Assembly (NCBI RefSeq): GCF_048066175.1
Contig: NZ_JBLTXA010000005.1
Location: forward strand, 248,001 to 312,000
Reading direction: 5' to 3'
Source of the DNA: Niveispirillum fermenti
Lineage (GTDB): Bacteria > Pseudomonadota > Alphaproteobacteria > Azospirillales > Azospirillaceae
DNA length: 64,000 nt
Of the stretch, positions 1-9,825 are shown one piece after another; within the stretch, counting starts at the first letter, position 1, and the number at the start of each line of letters is the position of its first letter. The notes beneath the pieces were generated by a model, which had not been told where the DNA came from, did not search any database, and saw only the letters and a list, made by a program, of their open reading frames with translations. Position numbers and translations under genes: made by a program.

Positions 1-86
1 AATGTTCATATCCCGTGGCTCGACACGGCTCAACCCGATCACATAGGGTAAGCACAATATCCAAAAGAGAACATTTGGACACCCCT

Positions 87-1709
87 ATGGCTGAGACGCC
101 TACCCCGGCCGACATCGTCACACGGCACCGGGAAATCCGCGAACAATATATCGTCACCCTCCCGGACCGTCTGGCGGCACTTGCCAATGCCGCCACCCGG
201 CCGGCGGAACTGGCCGCCCGTGCCCACGCGCTGATCGGTTCGGCCAGCACGTTCAAGCTGCTGGAACTGGCTGCGGCCGCCCGGCAACTGGAACATGTGG
301 CCCGTGCGCAGGACGACGGCGCGCACGGCGGGGCGCCGGCCCTGGAAACCGCGCTGGCCCTGGTGCTGCGCCTGGGCGAGCAGGCCGCCAGCCTGCCGCC
401 TCTGCCCGACCCGGATCTGGTGGTGCCGGACCTGTCCGACGAGACGCTGGTCTACCTGCTGGAAGACGATCCGGTCCAGGCGGGCGAGATGGTCGTGCAG
501 CTTCAGCCCTATGGCTATACGCTGGTCAGCTTCGACGATCCCGACCGGTTCCGGGCCGCCGTGCGGCAGGACCGGCCGGCTGCGCTGCTGGTGGACATCA
601 TCTGCGGCGACAATCCCGATGCCGGCTGCCAGACCGTGGCCGCCATGGGGGCCGAAGGCACGCTGCCGCCCACCATCTTCCTGTCGAGCCGCGATGATTT
701 CCAGGCGCGGCTGGGGGCCGTGCGGGCCGGCGGCCTGGGCTATCTGGCCAAGCCCGTGGACCCGGCCATGCTGGCCGAGCGGCTGGACCAGGTGATCGGG
801 CGCGATCTGGCCCGGCCCTACCGCGTGCTGATCATTGATGATGACGAGATTGTCAGCGCCGAATATGCCACCGCCATGGGGGCCGCCGGGATGGAGGTGC
901 GCACCCTGTCCGATGCGGCCGGCGCCGTGGAGGCCATCCGCGGCTTCCTGCCCGACCTGCTGGTGCTGGACCAGCGCATGCCGGGCTGCACGGGCCTGGA
1001 GCTGGCCGCCGTGCTGCGCCAGCAGGAGGGCATGGCGTCGCTGCCCATCCTGTTCCTGACAGCGGCAACCGAACTGGGCGACAAGCGGCTGGCCCTGGAT
1101 GTGGGGGCGGAAGACCTGCTGCTGAAGCCCGTGGCGCTGCCATTGCTGGTCACCCAGGTGCGGGCCCGCATCCGCCGCGCCCGGCTGTTGCAGGCCATGA
1201 TGGCCCGCGACAGCCTGACGGGCACCCTGAACCATGCCATGGTGCAGGACCATCTGGTGACCGAGGTGGCGCGCGCCCGGCGCGAGGGCAAGCCGCTGTC
1301 CTTCGCCATGATCGATGTCGACCGGTTCAAGCGCGTCAATGACGAGCATGGCCATGCGGCGGGCGACCGGGTGCTGCGCGCGCTCGCCCGGCTGCTGCGC
1401 CAGCGGCTGCGGCGCAGCGACATCGTGGGCCGCTATGGCGGCGAGGAATTCGCCGTGGTCCTGCCCAACACGACGGCGGAAGAAGCCGCACTGATCCTGG
1501 ACGGGCTGCGCCGCGGCTTCCTGGCCATCGGGTTCCGCGGGGCCGATGATGCGCTGTTCCATGTGAGCTTCAGCGCCGGGATCGCCCCGCTGCGGCCCGA
1601 CAGCGATGTGGCCTCGCTGAACCTGGCGGCCGACGCCGCGCTCTATTTCGCCAAGCGCGCGGGCCGCGATCGCGTGCATGTGGCGGGCTCCCTCTCATCG
1701 ACCACGTGA
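87..1709 (+). CDS. HPt-REC-REC-GGDEF diguanylate cyclase (WspR-like output)
   Basis: Predicted cytoplasmic diguanylate cyclase that makes c-di-GMP from two GTP under phosphorelay control. Visible domains: an HPt-like helical domain at about 10-105 (candidate His47 in ARAHALIG), a receiver at about 121-240 (phospho-Asp170), a second receiver at about 246-365 (acidic DDDE, Asp295) and a GGDEF domain at about 370-535. The active-site motif is GGEEF (451-455), and an intact RxxD product-inhibition site (442-445) lies five residues before it, so catalysis is likely. The ATG at 87 is chosen; a GTG at 15 would add 24 unconvincing residues. It heads the plus-strand half of the chemosensory cluster, upstream of the hybrid kinase. 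The natural inference is that CheA or the kinase phosphorylates its receivers, as WspE does WspR, but here there are two receivers and an extra HPt. Confidence 0.9.
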   Translation: MAETPTPADIVTRHREIREQYIVTLPDRLAALANAATRPAELAARAHALIGSASTFKLLELAAAARQLEHVARAQDDGAHGGAPALETALALVLRLGEQAASLPPLPDPDLVVPDLSDETLVYLLEDDPVQAGEMVVQLQPYGYTLVSFDDPDRFRAAVRQDRPAALLVDIICGDNPDAGCQTVAAMGAEGTLPPTIFLSSRDDFQARLGAVRAGGLGYLAKPVDPAMLAERLDQVIGRDLARPYRVLIIDDDEIVSAEYATAMGAAGMEVRTLSDAAGAVEAIRGFLPDLLVLDQRMPGCTGLELAAVLRQQEGMASLPILFLTAATELGDKRLALDVGAEDLLLKPVALPLLVTQVRARIRRARLLQAMMARDSLTGTLNHAMVQDHLVTEVARARREGKPLSFAMIDVDRFKRVNDEHGHAAGDRVLRALARLLRQRLRRSDIVGRYGGEEFAVVLPNTTAEEAALILDGLRRGFLAIGFRGADDALFHVSFSAGIAPLRPDSDVASLNLAADAALYFAKRAGRDRVHVAGSLSSTT

Positions 1710-1824
1710 CCCCCATGGGCAAATAGCGTTAGAATCCTGTGCCGGTTGCCCTTAAAACAGGGCGAGCCAGACCCCGTTGCCCCGGCCGGGCGCGGGGATG
1801 CCGGCAATCAGGGCAGAGGATTTG

Positions 1825-4758
1825 ATGAAGACGGACATGCCGCATCTCCTGATCGTGGAGGATTCTCCCACCCAGGCGCTGCAGCTTGAGCTGATCCTGG
1901 CCGCACAGGGCTGGACCGCCGATGTCTGCCCCACGGCGGAAGCCGCGCTGGAAAAGTTGAACGGCGCCCTGCCCGATCTGCTGCTGGTCGATTATCACCT
2001 GCCCCGCATGAGCGGGGACGAGTTCATCCGCCGCGTCCGCCTGAACGCCCGCACCCGCGCCCTGCCCGTCGTCATGCTGACCGACGAGGTGACGCAGGAA
2101 GCCGAGTTCAAGGGCATCGAGAGCGGCGCCGACGCCTATGTGCCCAAGACCGCCGACCGCGACGTGCTGCTGCTGCGCATCAACGCGCTGCTGCGGCGGA
2201 CCAATGGGGGCGGGCACAACGACATCCAGGCCGCCGCCCAGGCGCTGCGAAGCTGCCGGCTGATGATCGTCGATGACAGCCCCACCTTCCTGGAATTCCT
2301 GCGCATCCTGCTGGAGGAGGAAGGGCACGAGGTCGACGCCCTGTCATCCGGGCTGGACGCGCTGGACCGGGCCGAGCGCGAGAGCTTCGACTGTATCATC
2401 GTCGATCTGCACATGCCGGAGATCGACGGGGTGGAACTGTGCGCCCGGCTGGACACGATCCGCCGCCGGCGCGAGGAACTGTTCCAGATCGTCATGCTGA
2501 CCGCCAGCGACAGCAAGGCCGATCTGATGCGCGGGCTGGAGGCCGGGGCCGACGATTACGTCACCAAGGCCAACGATATCGAGATCATCAAGGCCCGCAT
2601 CCGCGCGCTGTTGCGCCGCAAGCTGCTGCACGAGGAGAATCTGCGCATCTCCATGGAGTTCCGGCGCAAGGAACTGGAACTGGAGCGCGCGCGGGAAGAG
2701 ATGCGGGTGGCCGAGGCCAAGGCCTCGCTGGTGGAAGCGCTGGAACGGTCCAACCGCGAACTGGCCGAGACCAACGCCCGCCTGACCCAGACCCAGGTCG
2801 AACTGACCCGCGCCAAGGACCAGGCAGAGGCCGCCAATCACGCCAAGTCGGAGTTCCTGGCCAATATGAGCCACGAACTGCGCACCCCGATGAACGGCAT
2901 CATCGGCATGAACGCGCTGCTGCTGACCACCGACCTGACGGCCGAGCAACGCCACTCGGCCGAACTGGTCGGATCGTCGGCCAAGCTGCTGCTGAGCCTG
3001 CTGAACGACATCCTGGACATCTCCAAGCTGGAGGCCAACCAGGTCACGCTGGAGCAGATCCCGTTCGATCTGGCCGAACTGTTCGAGGAAACCGTGCTGC
3101 TGATGGCGCCCAAGGCCGCCGAGCATGGGATCGAACTGGTGCTGGACCTGGACGCCTCGGCCCGCCGCCACGCGATCAGCGACCCGCTGCGCCTGCGCCA
3201 GGTGGTGCTGAACCTGGTGGGCAATGCCATCAAGTTCACCAGCCGCGGCGGGGTGACCGTAGCCGTCGCCGCGCATGAGGACGAGGCCCGCTGCCTGACC
3301 CTGCATGTGCAGGTGATCGACAGCGGTATCGGCATCGCGCCCGACGCCGTGACGCGGCTGTTCGAGAAATTCGTGCAGGCCGACAGTTCCGTCAGCCGCC
3401 GGTTCGGCGGCACGGGCCTGGGCCTGGCCATCTGCCGGGAGACGGTGAGCCTGCTGGGCGGGCATATCGGCGTGGACAGCACCATGGGCCTGGGCAGCAC
3501 CTTCTGGTTCACCGCCAAGCTGACGGCCGTGGCGGAAAGTCTGCCGGCCGGACCCGTGCCGGAACTGGCCGGCCGCCATGCCCTGCTGTTGGTGCCGGAA
3601 GGGCTGGTCCGCGCGCCGCTGGCCCGCGATCTGGCCCGGCTGGGCCTGTCAGTCGTGGCGGAGGAGCCGGCCGACGCGCTGGCCGAACTGGCCGCCGGAC
3701 GGCTGCGGGCCGACATGGTGCTGCTGGACATGGTGCTGGTGGCCGACCCGGCCCTGAATGTCGTCAGCCACCTGCGCGCCGCCCTGCCCCATGCAAGGCT
3801 GATCATGCTGCGGCCCCTGACGGGCGCCGTGCCCGCCCCGCCCGACATCGACGGCACGCTGGACAAGCCCGTCCTGCGCCACAATCTGGCGGCCGTGCTG
3901 TGCGGTGCCACGGCCGGGCTGGCCCAGATCACCGGCATCAGCCCGCCAGCCGCCAAATCCATCTCACCAGCCGGACCGGTTACGGCCACCAGCGGGCGTA
4001 TCCTGTTGGCAGAGGATAATTACGTCAATCAGCAGGTGGCGCTGCACATGCTGGCCGCGGCGGGATACGATGTGGCGCTGGCCAACCATGGCGGCGAGGC
4101 CGTGGAAGCTGTGGAGGCCGCAGATTACGACCTGATCCTGATGGACGTGCAGATGCCCGTCGTGGACGGGCTGGAGGCGACGCGGCGCATCCGGGCCATG
4201 GGCGCACCCGCGGGCACCATCCCCATCATCGCCATGACCGCCAATGCCATGACGGGCGTGGAAGCGACCTATCGCGCCGCCGGCATGGATGATTACATCT
4301 CCAAGCCCGTCGATCATCAGGAATTCCTGGCCAAGGTCCGGTCCTGGATCGGCCGCCCCCGCCGGGCCGATGCCGGCACGGCCGCCGCACCGCCCATCCC
4401 CGCCGCACCGGCCGACGAACTGGACCTGACCCCGGCCCGGCAACTGCGCCAGATGATGGGGGAGGAGGCCTTTGCCGGGCTGCTGGAACGGTTCCTGGTC
4501 AATTCCCGCAGCCGCCTGGCCCGCATCGATACCGCCCTGCAGGGCGGCGACCTGGCGCAGGTGAGCCGGGATGTGCATGACATGATCAGCACGTCGGGCG
4601 GCTTCGGCTGCCGCAGCCTTGTCAGCCTGGGCCGCGCCATCGAGCAGGCCATCCGCGAGAATGACGGCAAGGGGCTGAACGGCCTGTGCCGCCGGCTGGC
4701 GCAGGAAGCGCCCCTTGTGTGGGAACGGCTGCGCAACGGTCTGGCCGAAGCGGCATAG
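1825..4758 (+). CDS. Hybrid histidine kinase REC-REC-HisKA-HATPase-REC-REC-HPt (CheS3-like)
   Basis: Soluble 977-residue hybrid kinase with no membrane segment. Order: receiver 1 (about 6-125, Asp56), receiver 2 (about 145-265, Asp194), a charged coiled coil (about 268-340), HisKA with His350 in SHELRTP, HATPase (N box near Asn467, DSGIGI, GGTGLGLAI), a degenerate receiver (about 583-695), a canonical receiver (Asp774) and a C-terminal HPt (His918 in VHDMI). The AGAGGA ribosome site just before ATG 1825 sets the start. N-terminal receivers without a sensor domain suggest it takes its signal from another kinase, most simply the neighbouring CheA, and passes phosphate through its own relay. A hybrid kinase with two N-terminal receivers, CheS3, is known in the R. 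centenum Che3 cyst cluster; the parallel is by architecture only. It converges with cheB. Confidence 0.92.
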   Translation: MKTDMPHLLIVEDSPTQALQLELILAAQGWTADVCPTAEAALEKLNGALPDLLLVDYHLPRMSGDEFIRRVRLNARTRALPVVMLTDEVTQEAEFKGIESGADAYVPKTADRDVLLLRINALLRRTNGGGHNDIQAAAQALRSCRLMIVDDSPTFLEFLRILLEEEGHEVDALSSGLDALDRAERESFDCIIVDLHMPEIDGVELCARLDTIRRRREELFQIVMLTASDSKADLMRGLEAGADDYVTKANDIEIIKARIRALLRRKLLHEENLRISMEFRRKELELERAREEMRVAEAKASLVEALERSNRELAETNARLTQTQVELTRAKDQAEAANHAKSEFLANMSHELRTPMNGIIGMNALLLTTDLTAEQRHSAELVGSSAKLLLSLLNDILDISKLEANQVTLEQIPFDLAELFEETVLLMAPKAAEHGIELVLDLDASARRHAISDPLRLRQVVLNLVGNAIKFTSRGGVTVAVAAHEDEARCLTLHVQVIDSGIGIAPDAVTRLFEKFVQADSSVSRRFGGTGLGLAICRETVSLLGGHIGVDSTMGLGSTFWFTAKLTAVAESLPAGPVPELAGRHALLLVPEGLVRAPLARDLARLGLSVVAEEPADALAELAAGRLRADMVLLDMVLVADPALNVVSHLRAALPHARLIMLRPLTGAVPAPPDIDGTLDKPVLRHNLAAVLCGATAGLAQITGISPPAAKSISPAGPVTATSGRILLAEDNYVNQQVALHMLAAAGYDVALANHGGEAVEAVEAADYDLILMDVQMPVVDGLEATRRIRAMGAPAGTIPIIAMTANAMTGVEATYRAAGMDDYISKPVDHQEFLAKVRSWIGRPRRADAGTAAAPPIPAAPADELDLTPARQLRQMMGEEAFAGLLERFLVNSRSRLARIDTALQGGDLAQVSRDVHDMISTSGGFGCRSLVSLGRAIEQAIRENDGKGLNGLCRRLAQEAPLVWERLRNGLAEAA

Positions 4759-4855
4759 AAACTCTCTTTCCTTCTCCCTCACGCGCCGGGCACCGCCATC
4801 CGGCGGCTTGGGCTTGGCGCGGGCACGGGCCCGCGGGCCAGCGGTCGCTGGCCTG

Positions 4856-4880
4856 CAGGGGTCATGGGACATGACCCCTG
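4856..4880. terminator. Perfect hairpin between convergent genes
   Basis: Arms CAGGGGTCATG and CATGACCCCTG (11 bp, perfect) with a GGA loop sit between the convergent hybrid kinase and cheB stop codons. There is no long T run, so termination is inferred from position and stem strength. The arm sequence resembles hairpins at 24008 and 54154. Confidence 0.6.
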
Positions 4881-4883
4881 GCG

Positions 4884-5918
4884 TCACACGAGGGAAACCA
4901 GCTTCGCGGCGATTTCCTGGGGGGGCAGGATGAAGCGGGCGCCGCCACGTTCGATGGCAACGCCGGGCATGCCATGCACGACGGAACTGGCGGCATCCTG
5001 GGCGATGGTCGCAGCGCCCAGCGCCCGCAACTGGCACATCTCGTCGGCGCCGTCGGCCCCCATGCCGGACAGCAGGACCGCCACCGCCCGCCCGCCATGA
5101 TGGGCGGCCACGGCGCGGAACAGATGCGACACGGCGGGGCGCAGGCCCGCCTCCGGCGGTCCCTTCTCCAGCCAGATGCGGCCATGGGCGTCCAGGCCCA
5201 TATGCCGGTCGTCGGGCGCCACATAGACGTTGCCGGGCAGCGGTTCCACCGCGTCGGTGGCCACATGCACGGGCAGCGCACTGCCGCCGCCCAGCCAGTT
5301 GGCGAAACCATGGACGAAACCATGGGCGATATGCTGCACGACCAGGATGGGCAGCGGGAAATCGGCCGGCAGCATCGACAAGATGGTCTGCAGGGCAAGC
5401 GGCCCTCCCGTCGAGGCGCCGATGGCCACGACGCGGGGCCGTTCGGTCTGGATGACGGTGCCCGGCAGCGAGGGCAGGCCCGGCCGGCGGGCCGTGGGCG
5501 GACGCTTCCAGCGCCGCACCACCTTCACCTCCGACATCAGGCGCACGGCCGTCACCAGGGCATCGGCCTCCGCCTCATGATCATCATGCCCCAGCCCGGC
5601 CGGCCGGCGCACGAAGGCCAGCGCCCCCGCCTCCACAGCCTTGAAGGTGGCCACCATCTCGTCCTGGACGGCCCCGCTGACGATGACGATGGGGACGGGC
5701 GACGTCTCCATGATCTCCCGCGTGGCGGCAAAGCCGTCCAGACCGGGCATGTGGATATCCATGGTCACCACATCCGGCTTCAGGCGCTGGACCTGCTCCA
5801 CGGCGGCCAGCCCATCGGCTACGGCGGAAACCACCTTGATATCGGATTCGCTTTCCAGGATCGCGGCCAGAAAGGCCCTGATCGTGGGTGAATCCTCGGC
5901 GACTAATACCCTGATCAA
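4884..5918 (-). CDS. cheB: Chemotaxis-type protein-glutamate methylesterase CheB (WspF-like)
   Basis: Removes methyl groups (and deamidates glutamines) on the chemoreceptor, giving adaptation when phosphorylated by CheA. The receiver spans about 1-120 with phospho-Asp54 (TMDIHMP) and an acidic pair at the AEDS motif. The methylesterase domain spans about 160-344 with the catalytic triad visible as Ser169 (GASTGGP), His196 (QHIAHG) and Asp289 (GMGADGA). At 344 residues it is of normal family length. It is the last gene of the minus-strand chemosensory operon, 11 bp after cheA. In Wsp systems loss of the equivalent WspF locks the pathway on; the same role is inferred here from operon content. 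Confidence 0.95.
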   Translation of the reverse strand: MIRVLVAEDSPTIRAFLAAILESESDIKVVSAVADGLAAVEQVQRLKPDVVTMDIHMPGLDGFAATREIMETSPVPIVIVSGAVQDEMVATFKAVEAGALAFVRRPAGLGHDDHEAEADALVTAVRLMSEVKVVRRWKRPPTARRPGLPSLPGTVIQTERPRVVAIGASTGGPLALQTILSMLPADFPLPILVVQHIAHGFVHGFANWLGGGSALPVHVATDAVEPLPGNVYVAPDDRHMGLDAHGRIWLEKGPPEAGLRPAVSHLFRAVAAHHGGRAVAVLLSGMGADGADEMCQLRALGAATIAQDAASSVVHGMPGVAIERGGARFILPPQEIAAKLVSLV

Positions 5919-5929
5919 AACACTGCCCC

Positions 5930-8191
5930 TCAGATCAGGCGACCGATGATCTCCAACAGGTCGCTCTGGTCGAAACTCTTCTTAACGATATAAGCACTGG
6001 CGCCAACATCAACCCCACGCTCCCTATCCTCTCGAGACTCCAACGATGTAATCAGGATGACCGGGATATCGGCCAGACGCGCATCCTGACGAATCCGTTC
6101 GGTCAGTTCGAACCCGCCCATCCTGGGCATTTCCACGTCGGACACGACGAGATCGAAAATTTCCCCGCCCAGCACCGTCCAGGCCTCCATCCCGTCCACG
6201 CAGGTGCGCACACGGAAGCCGGCGGCCTCCAGCACATGCTTGAACAGGGTCCGGGCCGTGATGCTGTCCTCCGCGATCAGGATGGACTTGCGCGCCGGCG
6301 CCAGGCTGGCCATGACGGGCCGCGCCGCCCGCACCTGGAATTCCGGGTTCAGCGCCGTGCGCAGCAGGTCATGCACGTTCAGCACGAAGCCCAGCCGGCC
6401 GGACGGCAGCACGATGGCCCCGCCCACCCCCGGCACGCGCGACAGCGGCCAGGCCAGCGGCTTCATCAAAATCTCCGTCTCGCCCTGGATCTGGTCCACC
6501 TCCACGGCCAGGCGCTGGCCGGCCGCCGACATGACAAGGTAATGACGGTAATCACCCGACGGCAGCAGCGGCGTGGAGAGGTGCAGCAGGTCCGACAGGC
6601 GCACCAGCCCGATGGGCCGCCCATCCAGCCGCAGCATCTCCCGCCCGTCGACCTGCTGCACATCCTTGCTGGCGATGCGGCCCACCCGTTCGATCCGGTT
6701 GGTGGGCATGGCATAGCAACGGCCCGCCACCTCGGCCATGACGACACGGAAGGCGGCCAGCGTGACGGGCAGCAGCAGGCGGAACGTCGTCCCCTGCCCC
6801 AGCCGCGATTCCACTGTCACCGAACCGCCCAGCCGTTCCACCACCTCCTGCACGATGGCCAGACCCAGGCCCCGGCCGGAAATGTCGGTCACGCTGCTGC
6901 TGGTCGACAGGCCCGACTGGAAGGCCAGGGACATCACCTGCTCGGGCGTGAGCCGGGTCGCCTCCTCCTCGTCCAGCAGGCCCAGGGACAGGGCGCCGGA
7001 CAGCAGGCTGCGCATGTCCATGCCGCCGCCATCGTCGCTGATGGCAATCTCCGCCCGGCCGCCATCGCGCTGGATGACAGTCAGGTCGATCGTGGCGCGG
7101 GCTGGCTTACCCGCCGCCTGCCGCTGGGCCGGCGTCTCGATCCCGTGATCGACGGCGTTGCGGGCCAGATGCAGCAGTGCCTCGCGGAGTTCCTCCTGCA
7201 CCCGCCGGTCCAGTTCCAGTTCCTGGCCCGACAGGTTCAGCAGCACATCCTTGCCCTGGGCGCGCGACAATTCGCGGATATCCTGGGCCACCGGCTCCAG
7301 CAGCCGGGCCGCCGGGAGCATCAGCACCTGCTTGGTCCCCGACAGCAGGTTGTCGACGCTCTTGGCCAGGGTGCGGACATCGTGGTCCGCCTCCCGCGCC
7401 AGGTGCGACAGGCGATTGCCGATCCAGGCCAGGGTCTGCGTGTCGTGCTGGCTCTGCGATGGCAGGTCCAGCCGCTGGCGCAGCCGGGTCCGTTCCAGCA
7501 GCCCCAGCCCGATCGACCGTATCTCCGCCAGCCGCTCGCTTCCCGACAGCTTGGCCGCGATCAGTTCTTCCGCCTGATGCAGCAGATAATCCAGCCTGTC
7601 GATGGCCACGCGCAGGGTCTGGCGGGTGGCCGGACGCAAGGGGCCCGGCTGTTGTTCCTCCACTGCCGCCGCTGGTCCGGTTTCCACAGCCGCCTGTGCC
7701 ATGGCGCCCGCGGCGGCGGCCGGGACCGCCACCGGGGCCGCCGGAGCCGCCGGGGCCGGCGGCGGAGATGGCAGCGGCTGACCCCGGCTGACCCCTTCCA
7801 GCCGGGCGATCAGGGCGTCCAGATCCGCCACCGGGGGCGGATTCTGTCCATTCGCCTCGTTCGGAACCATCTGGCGCAGGGCCGTGAAGCCCTGGGCGAA
7901 GACCTCCACGACGGCGGGGCCCAGCTTCACCTCCCCCCGCTTGACCAGCGCCAGAAGCGTTTCCAGCGCGTGGCAAAGGGCGACCAGATGGGTCAGGTTG
8001 ACGGTGCGGGCCGCCCCCTTCAGCGTGTGGACCTCGCGGAAGGTCTTCTCGACCAGCTCCTTGCCGCGCTGCTCGGTGACCCCGGCCTCCAGTTCCCGCA
8101 GGCTGCCGGCCAGCGAGCCTACATGCTCCTCCGCCTCCACCATGAACATGGCGAGCAGGCGCTGAAGAAGCTGTTCGTTCCGGCTGTTCAT
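5930..8191 (-). CDS. cheA: CheA-type histidine kinase with C-terminal receiver (WspE-like)
   Basis: Central kinase of the array. Domains: N-terminal HPt with His55 (REVHTLKGAA), an Ala/Pro-rich linker (about 140-190), a region likely for dimerisation, HATPase (ARNAVDHGIE, DDGGGMD, GRGLGLAI), a CheW-like coupling domain (about 475-610) and a receiver (about 625-753, phospho-Asp685 in SDVEMP). No separate P2 domain is obvious. A CheA fused to a receiver is typical of the Wsp/Frz/Pil type of cluster rather than of flagellar chemotaxis, where a free CheY is the output. It lies between the receptor and cheB in the operon. The fused receiver may act as a phosphate sink or as a relay step towards the kinase and cyclase at 87-4758. 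Confidence 0.95.
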   Translation of the reverse strand: MNSRNEQLLQRLLAMFMVEAEEHVGSLAGSLRELEAGVTEQRGKELVEKTFREVHTLKGAARTVNLTHLVALCHALETLLALVKRGEVKLGPAVVEVFAQGFTALRQMVPNEANGQNPPPVADLDALIARLEGVSRGQPLPSPPPAPAAPAAPVAVPAAAAGAMAQAAVETGPAAAVEEQQPGPLRPATRQTLRVAIDRLDYLLHQAEELIAAKLSGSERLAEIRSIGLGLLERTRLRQRLDLPSQSQHDTQTLAWIGNRLSHLAREADHDVRTLAKSVDNLLSGTKQVLMLPAARLLEPVAQDIRELSRAQGKDVLLNLSGQELELDRRVQEELREALLHLARNAVDHGIETPAQRQAAGKPARATIDLTVIQRDGGRAEIAISDDGGGMDMRSLLSGALSLGLLDEEEATRLTPEQVMSLAFQSGLSTSSSVTDISGRGLGLAIVQEVVERLGGSVTVESRLGQGTTFRLLLPVTLAAFRVVMAEVAGRCYAMPTNRIERVGRIASKDVQQVDGREMLRLDGRPIGLVRLSDLLHLSTPLLPSGDYRHYLVMSAAGQRLAVEVDQIQGETEILMKPLAWPLSRVPGVGGAIVLPSGRLGFVLNVHDLLRTALNPEFQVRAARPVMASLAPARKSILIAEDSITARTLFKHVLEAAGFRVRTCVDGMEAWTVLGGEIFDLVVSDVEMPRMGGFELTERIRQDARLADIPVILITSLESREDRERGVDVGASAYIVKKSFDQSDLLEIIGRLI

Positions 8192-8213
8192 CGCGTCGGC
8201 TCCGGCAGGCGAA

Positions 8214-9824
8214 TCAGGCCTTGTAGTGGCTGACCAGCGATTTCAGCTTATGCCCCAGCGCATTCAGGTTATGCGCCGCGGTTTCCGCCTGCTTGGTGGC
8301 GATGGTGTTCTGGCTGCTGGCCTGCCGGATGCTGTCCATGGCCAGCGCCACCTGATCGATGCCCACCTGTTGCTGCTGGTTGGACGCCACGATCTGGACG
8401 CTGGCCTGGGTGGCGACCGCGATGTTCTGGGCCAGCCGTTCGATGGCCTGCCCGGCCTCCTGCGCCTGGCGCACGCCGGCATCCACGGCCTTGCTACCCT
8501 GTTCGGCCGCCAGAACGGCCGTGGCGGTGGCCTTCTGGATGTCGCCCAGAATGGCACGGACCTGCGACGTCGCCTCCTTGGACTGTTCGGCCAGGCTTTT
8601 CACCTCGGCCGCGACGACGACGAAACCCTTGCCCTGCTCCCCGGCGCGCGCCGCCTCGATGGCCGCGTTCACAGCCAGCAGGTTGGATTGTTCGGCCAGA
8701 TCATTGACCGATGCGACGATGGTGCCGATGGCCTGGCTCTGTTCGGACAGCTTGATCACGGCCTCCGCGATCGACCCGATCTGCTCTCGCACGGCCGTGA
8801 TACCGGCAACCGACTGTTCCACCGCGCGCTTGCCCGTGGCGGAAATCTGCGCCGTGGCCTGGGCGGTGTCGGCCACATGGCGGGCCTTTTCCGTGGAAAG
8901 CTGGGAGGTCTTGCGCACCTCCTCCATGGTGGAGGAGGTTTCGGCCAGGGCCGTCGCCGTCTCTGCCGCGGAAGCCGCCACCTGGGCGGTGGTGGAGACG
9001 ATCTGGCTGCCGGCCGTGCCCAGCACATTCACGCCTTCCGACAATTCCTGCATGAGCTGGCGCAGGCTGCGCGTCATGTCGCGGAAGGTGTTGGACAGGA
9101 TGCCCACCTCGTCCTGACGGCCGCTGGTGGCGATGTCCGTGGTCAGGTCCCCCTTGCCGATACGCTCGGCCGTCTGGGTGATGTCACGCAGCGGGGCCGC
9201 GATATTGGCGCTGAGGAACAGTCCGGACAGCAGGACGATGACCGAAGCCGCCAGCGCGCCGCCGATGATGGCGGTATTGGCCAGTTCGACATTGCGGTCC
9301 TTGGCCGTTTCGCGCAGCGTCAGCAACCGCTGCTCCACCGTGCGCATCTCGGCCAGGACGGCGCGGAAATCATCCATCGCCTGGCGCCCGCGGTCACTGA
9401 GGATCAGGGCCTGGGCCGCGGCGAAACCATCCGCCTGACGCGCCTGGCGCGCCAGGCGCACCTCCTCCAGCTTGGCCTGCATGGCCCTTTCCAGCCGCTC
9501 CATGTTGCGCAACTGGTCGGGATTGTCGCGCAAGAGGGTGCGCAGGTCGGCCACGATGCCATCCACGCTGCGCAGCGCCGCCTCGTAGGGCTGCAGGTAG
9601 CGCACCTCACCCGTGATGACATAGCCGCGCTGGCCCGTCTCCACATCCTGCACGGCCGACAGCAGGTCGCCCAGCCGGGATTCGACGCGATGGGAATGGA
9701 CGGTCCAGACGGACGCATCCGTCAGGTCGTTCATCGTCTTGAGCGAAACGGCCCCAACGCCCAGCAGGACGAACAGGACGAGGCACAGGCAGCCCCAGAT
9801 CTTGGTTCCGACCATCATCTTCAT
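8214..9824 (-). CDS. CHASE3-HAMP methyl-accepting chemoreceptor (WspA-like)
   Basis: Membrane chemoreceptor of 536 residues. There is a TM helix at about 8-30, a periplasmic CHASE3-type helical domain (about 35-185, marked by DVETGQRGYVITGE), a second TM (about 190-212), HAMP (about 213-265) and a long cytoplasmic coiled coil. The conserved hairpin tip reads NLLAVNAAIEAARAGEQGKG. The C-terminus ends SHYKA with no CheR/CheB tethering pentapeptide. The start is ATG 9824, preceded by GGAGGGTT and one base after the stop of the upstream cheW, so translation is probably coupled. A longer reading to 9995 would overlap cheW and lacks a signal-anchor start. The ligand is unknown; as the only receptor in the cluster it is the likely input. 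Confidence 0.93.
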   Translation of the reverse strand: MKMMVGTKIWGCLCLVLFVLLGVGAVSLKTMNDLTDASVWTVHSHRVESRLGDLLSAVQDVETGQRGYVITGEVRYLQPYEAALRSVDGIVADLRTLLRDNPDQLRNMERLERAMQAKLEEVRLARQARQADGFAAAQALILSDRGRQAMDDFRAVLAEMRTVEQRLLTLRETAKDRNVELANTAIIGGALAASVIVLLSGLFLSANIAAPLRDITQTAERIGKGDLTTDIATSGRQDEVGILSNTFRDMTRSLRQLMQELSEGVNVLGTAGSQIVSTTAQVAASAAETATALAETSSTMEEVRKTSQLSTEKARHVADTAQATAQISATGKRAVEQSVAGITAVREQIGSIAEAVIKLSEQSQAIGTIVASVNDLAEQSNLLAVNAAIEAARAGEQGKGFVVVAAEVKSLAEQSKEATSQVRAILGDIQKATATAVLAAEQGSKAVDAGVRQAQEAGQAIERLAQNIAVATQASVQIVASNQQQQVGIDQVALAMDSIRQASSQNTIATKQAETAAHNLNALGHKLKSLVSHYKA

Positions 9825-9825
9825 G

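Noticed and set aside
15..86. GTG 15 as start of the diguanylate cyclase
   Set aside because: The 24 extra residues are basic and unlike the domain start; ATG 87 begins the helical domain directly. The choice is not certain because no strong ribosome site precedes either.
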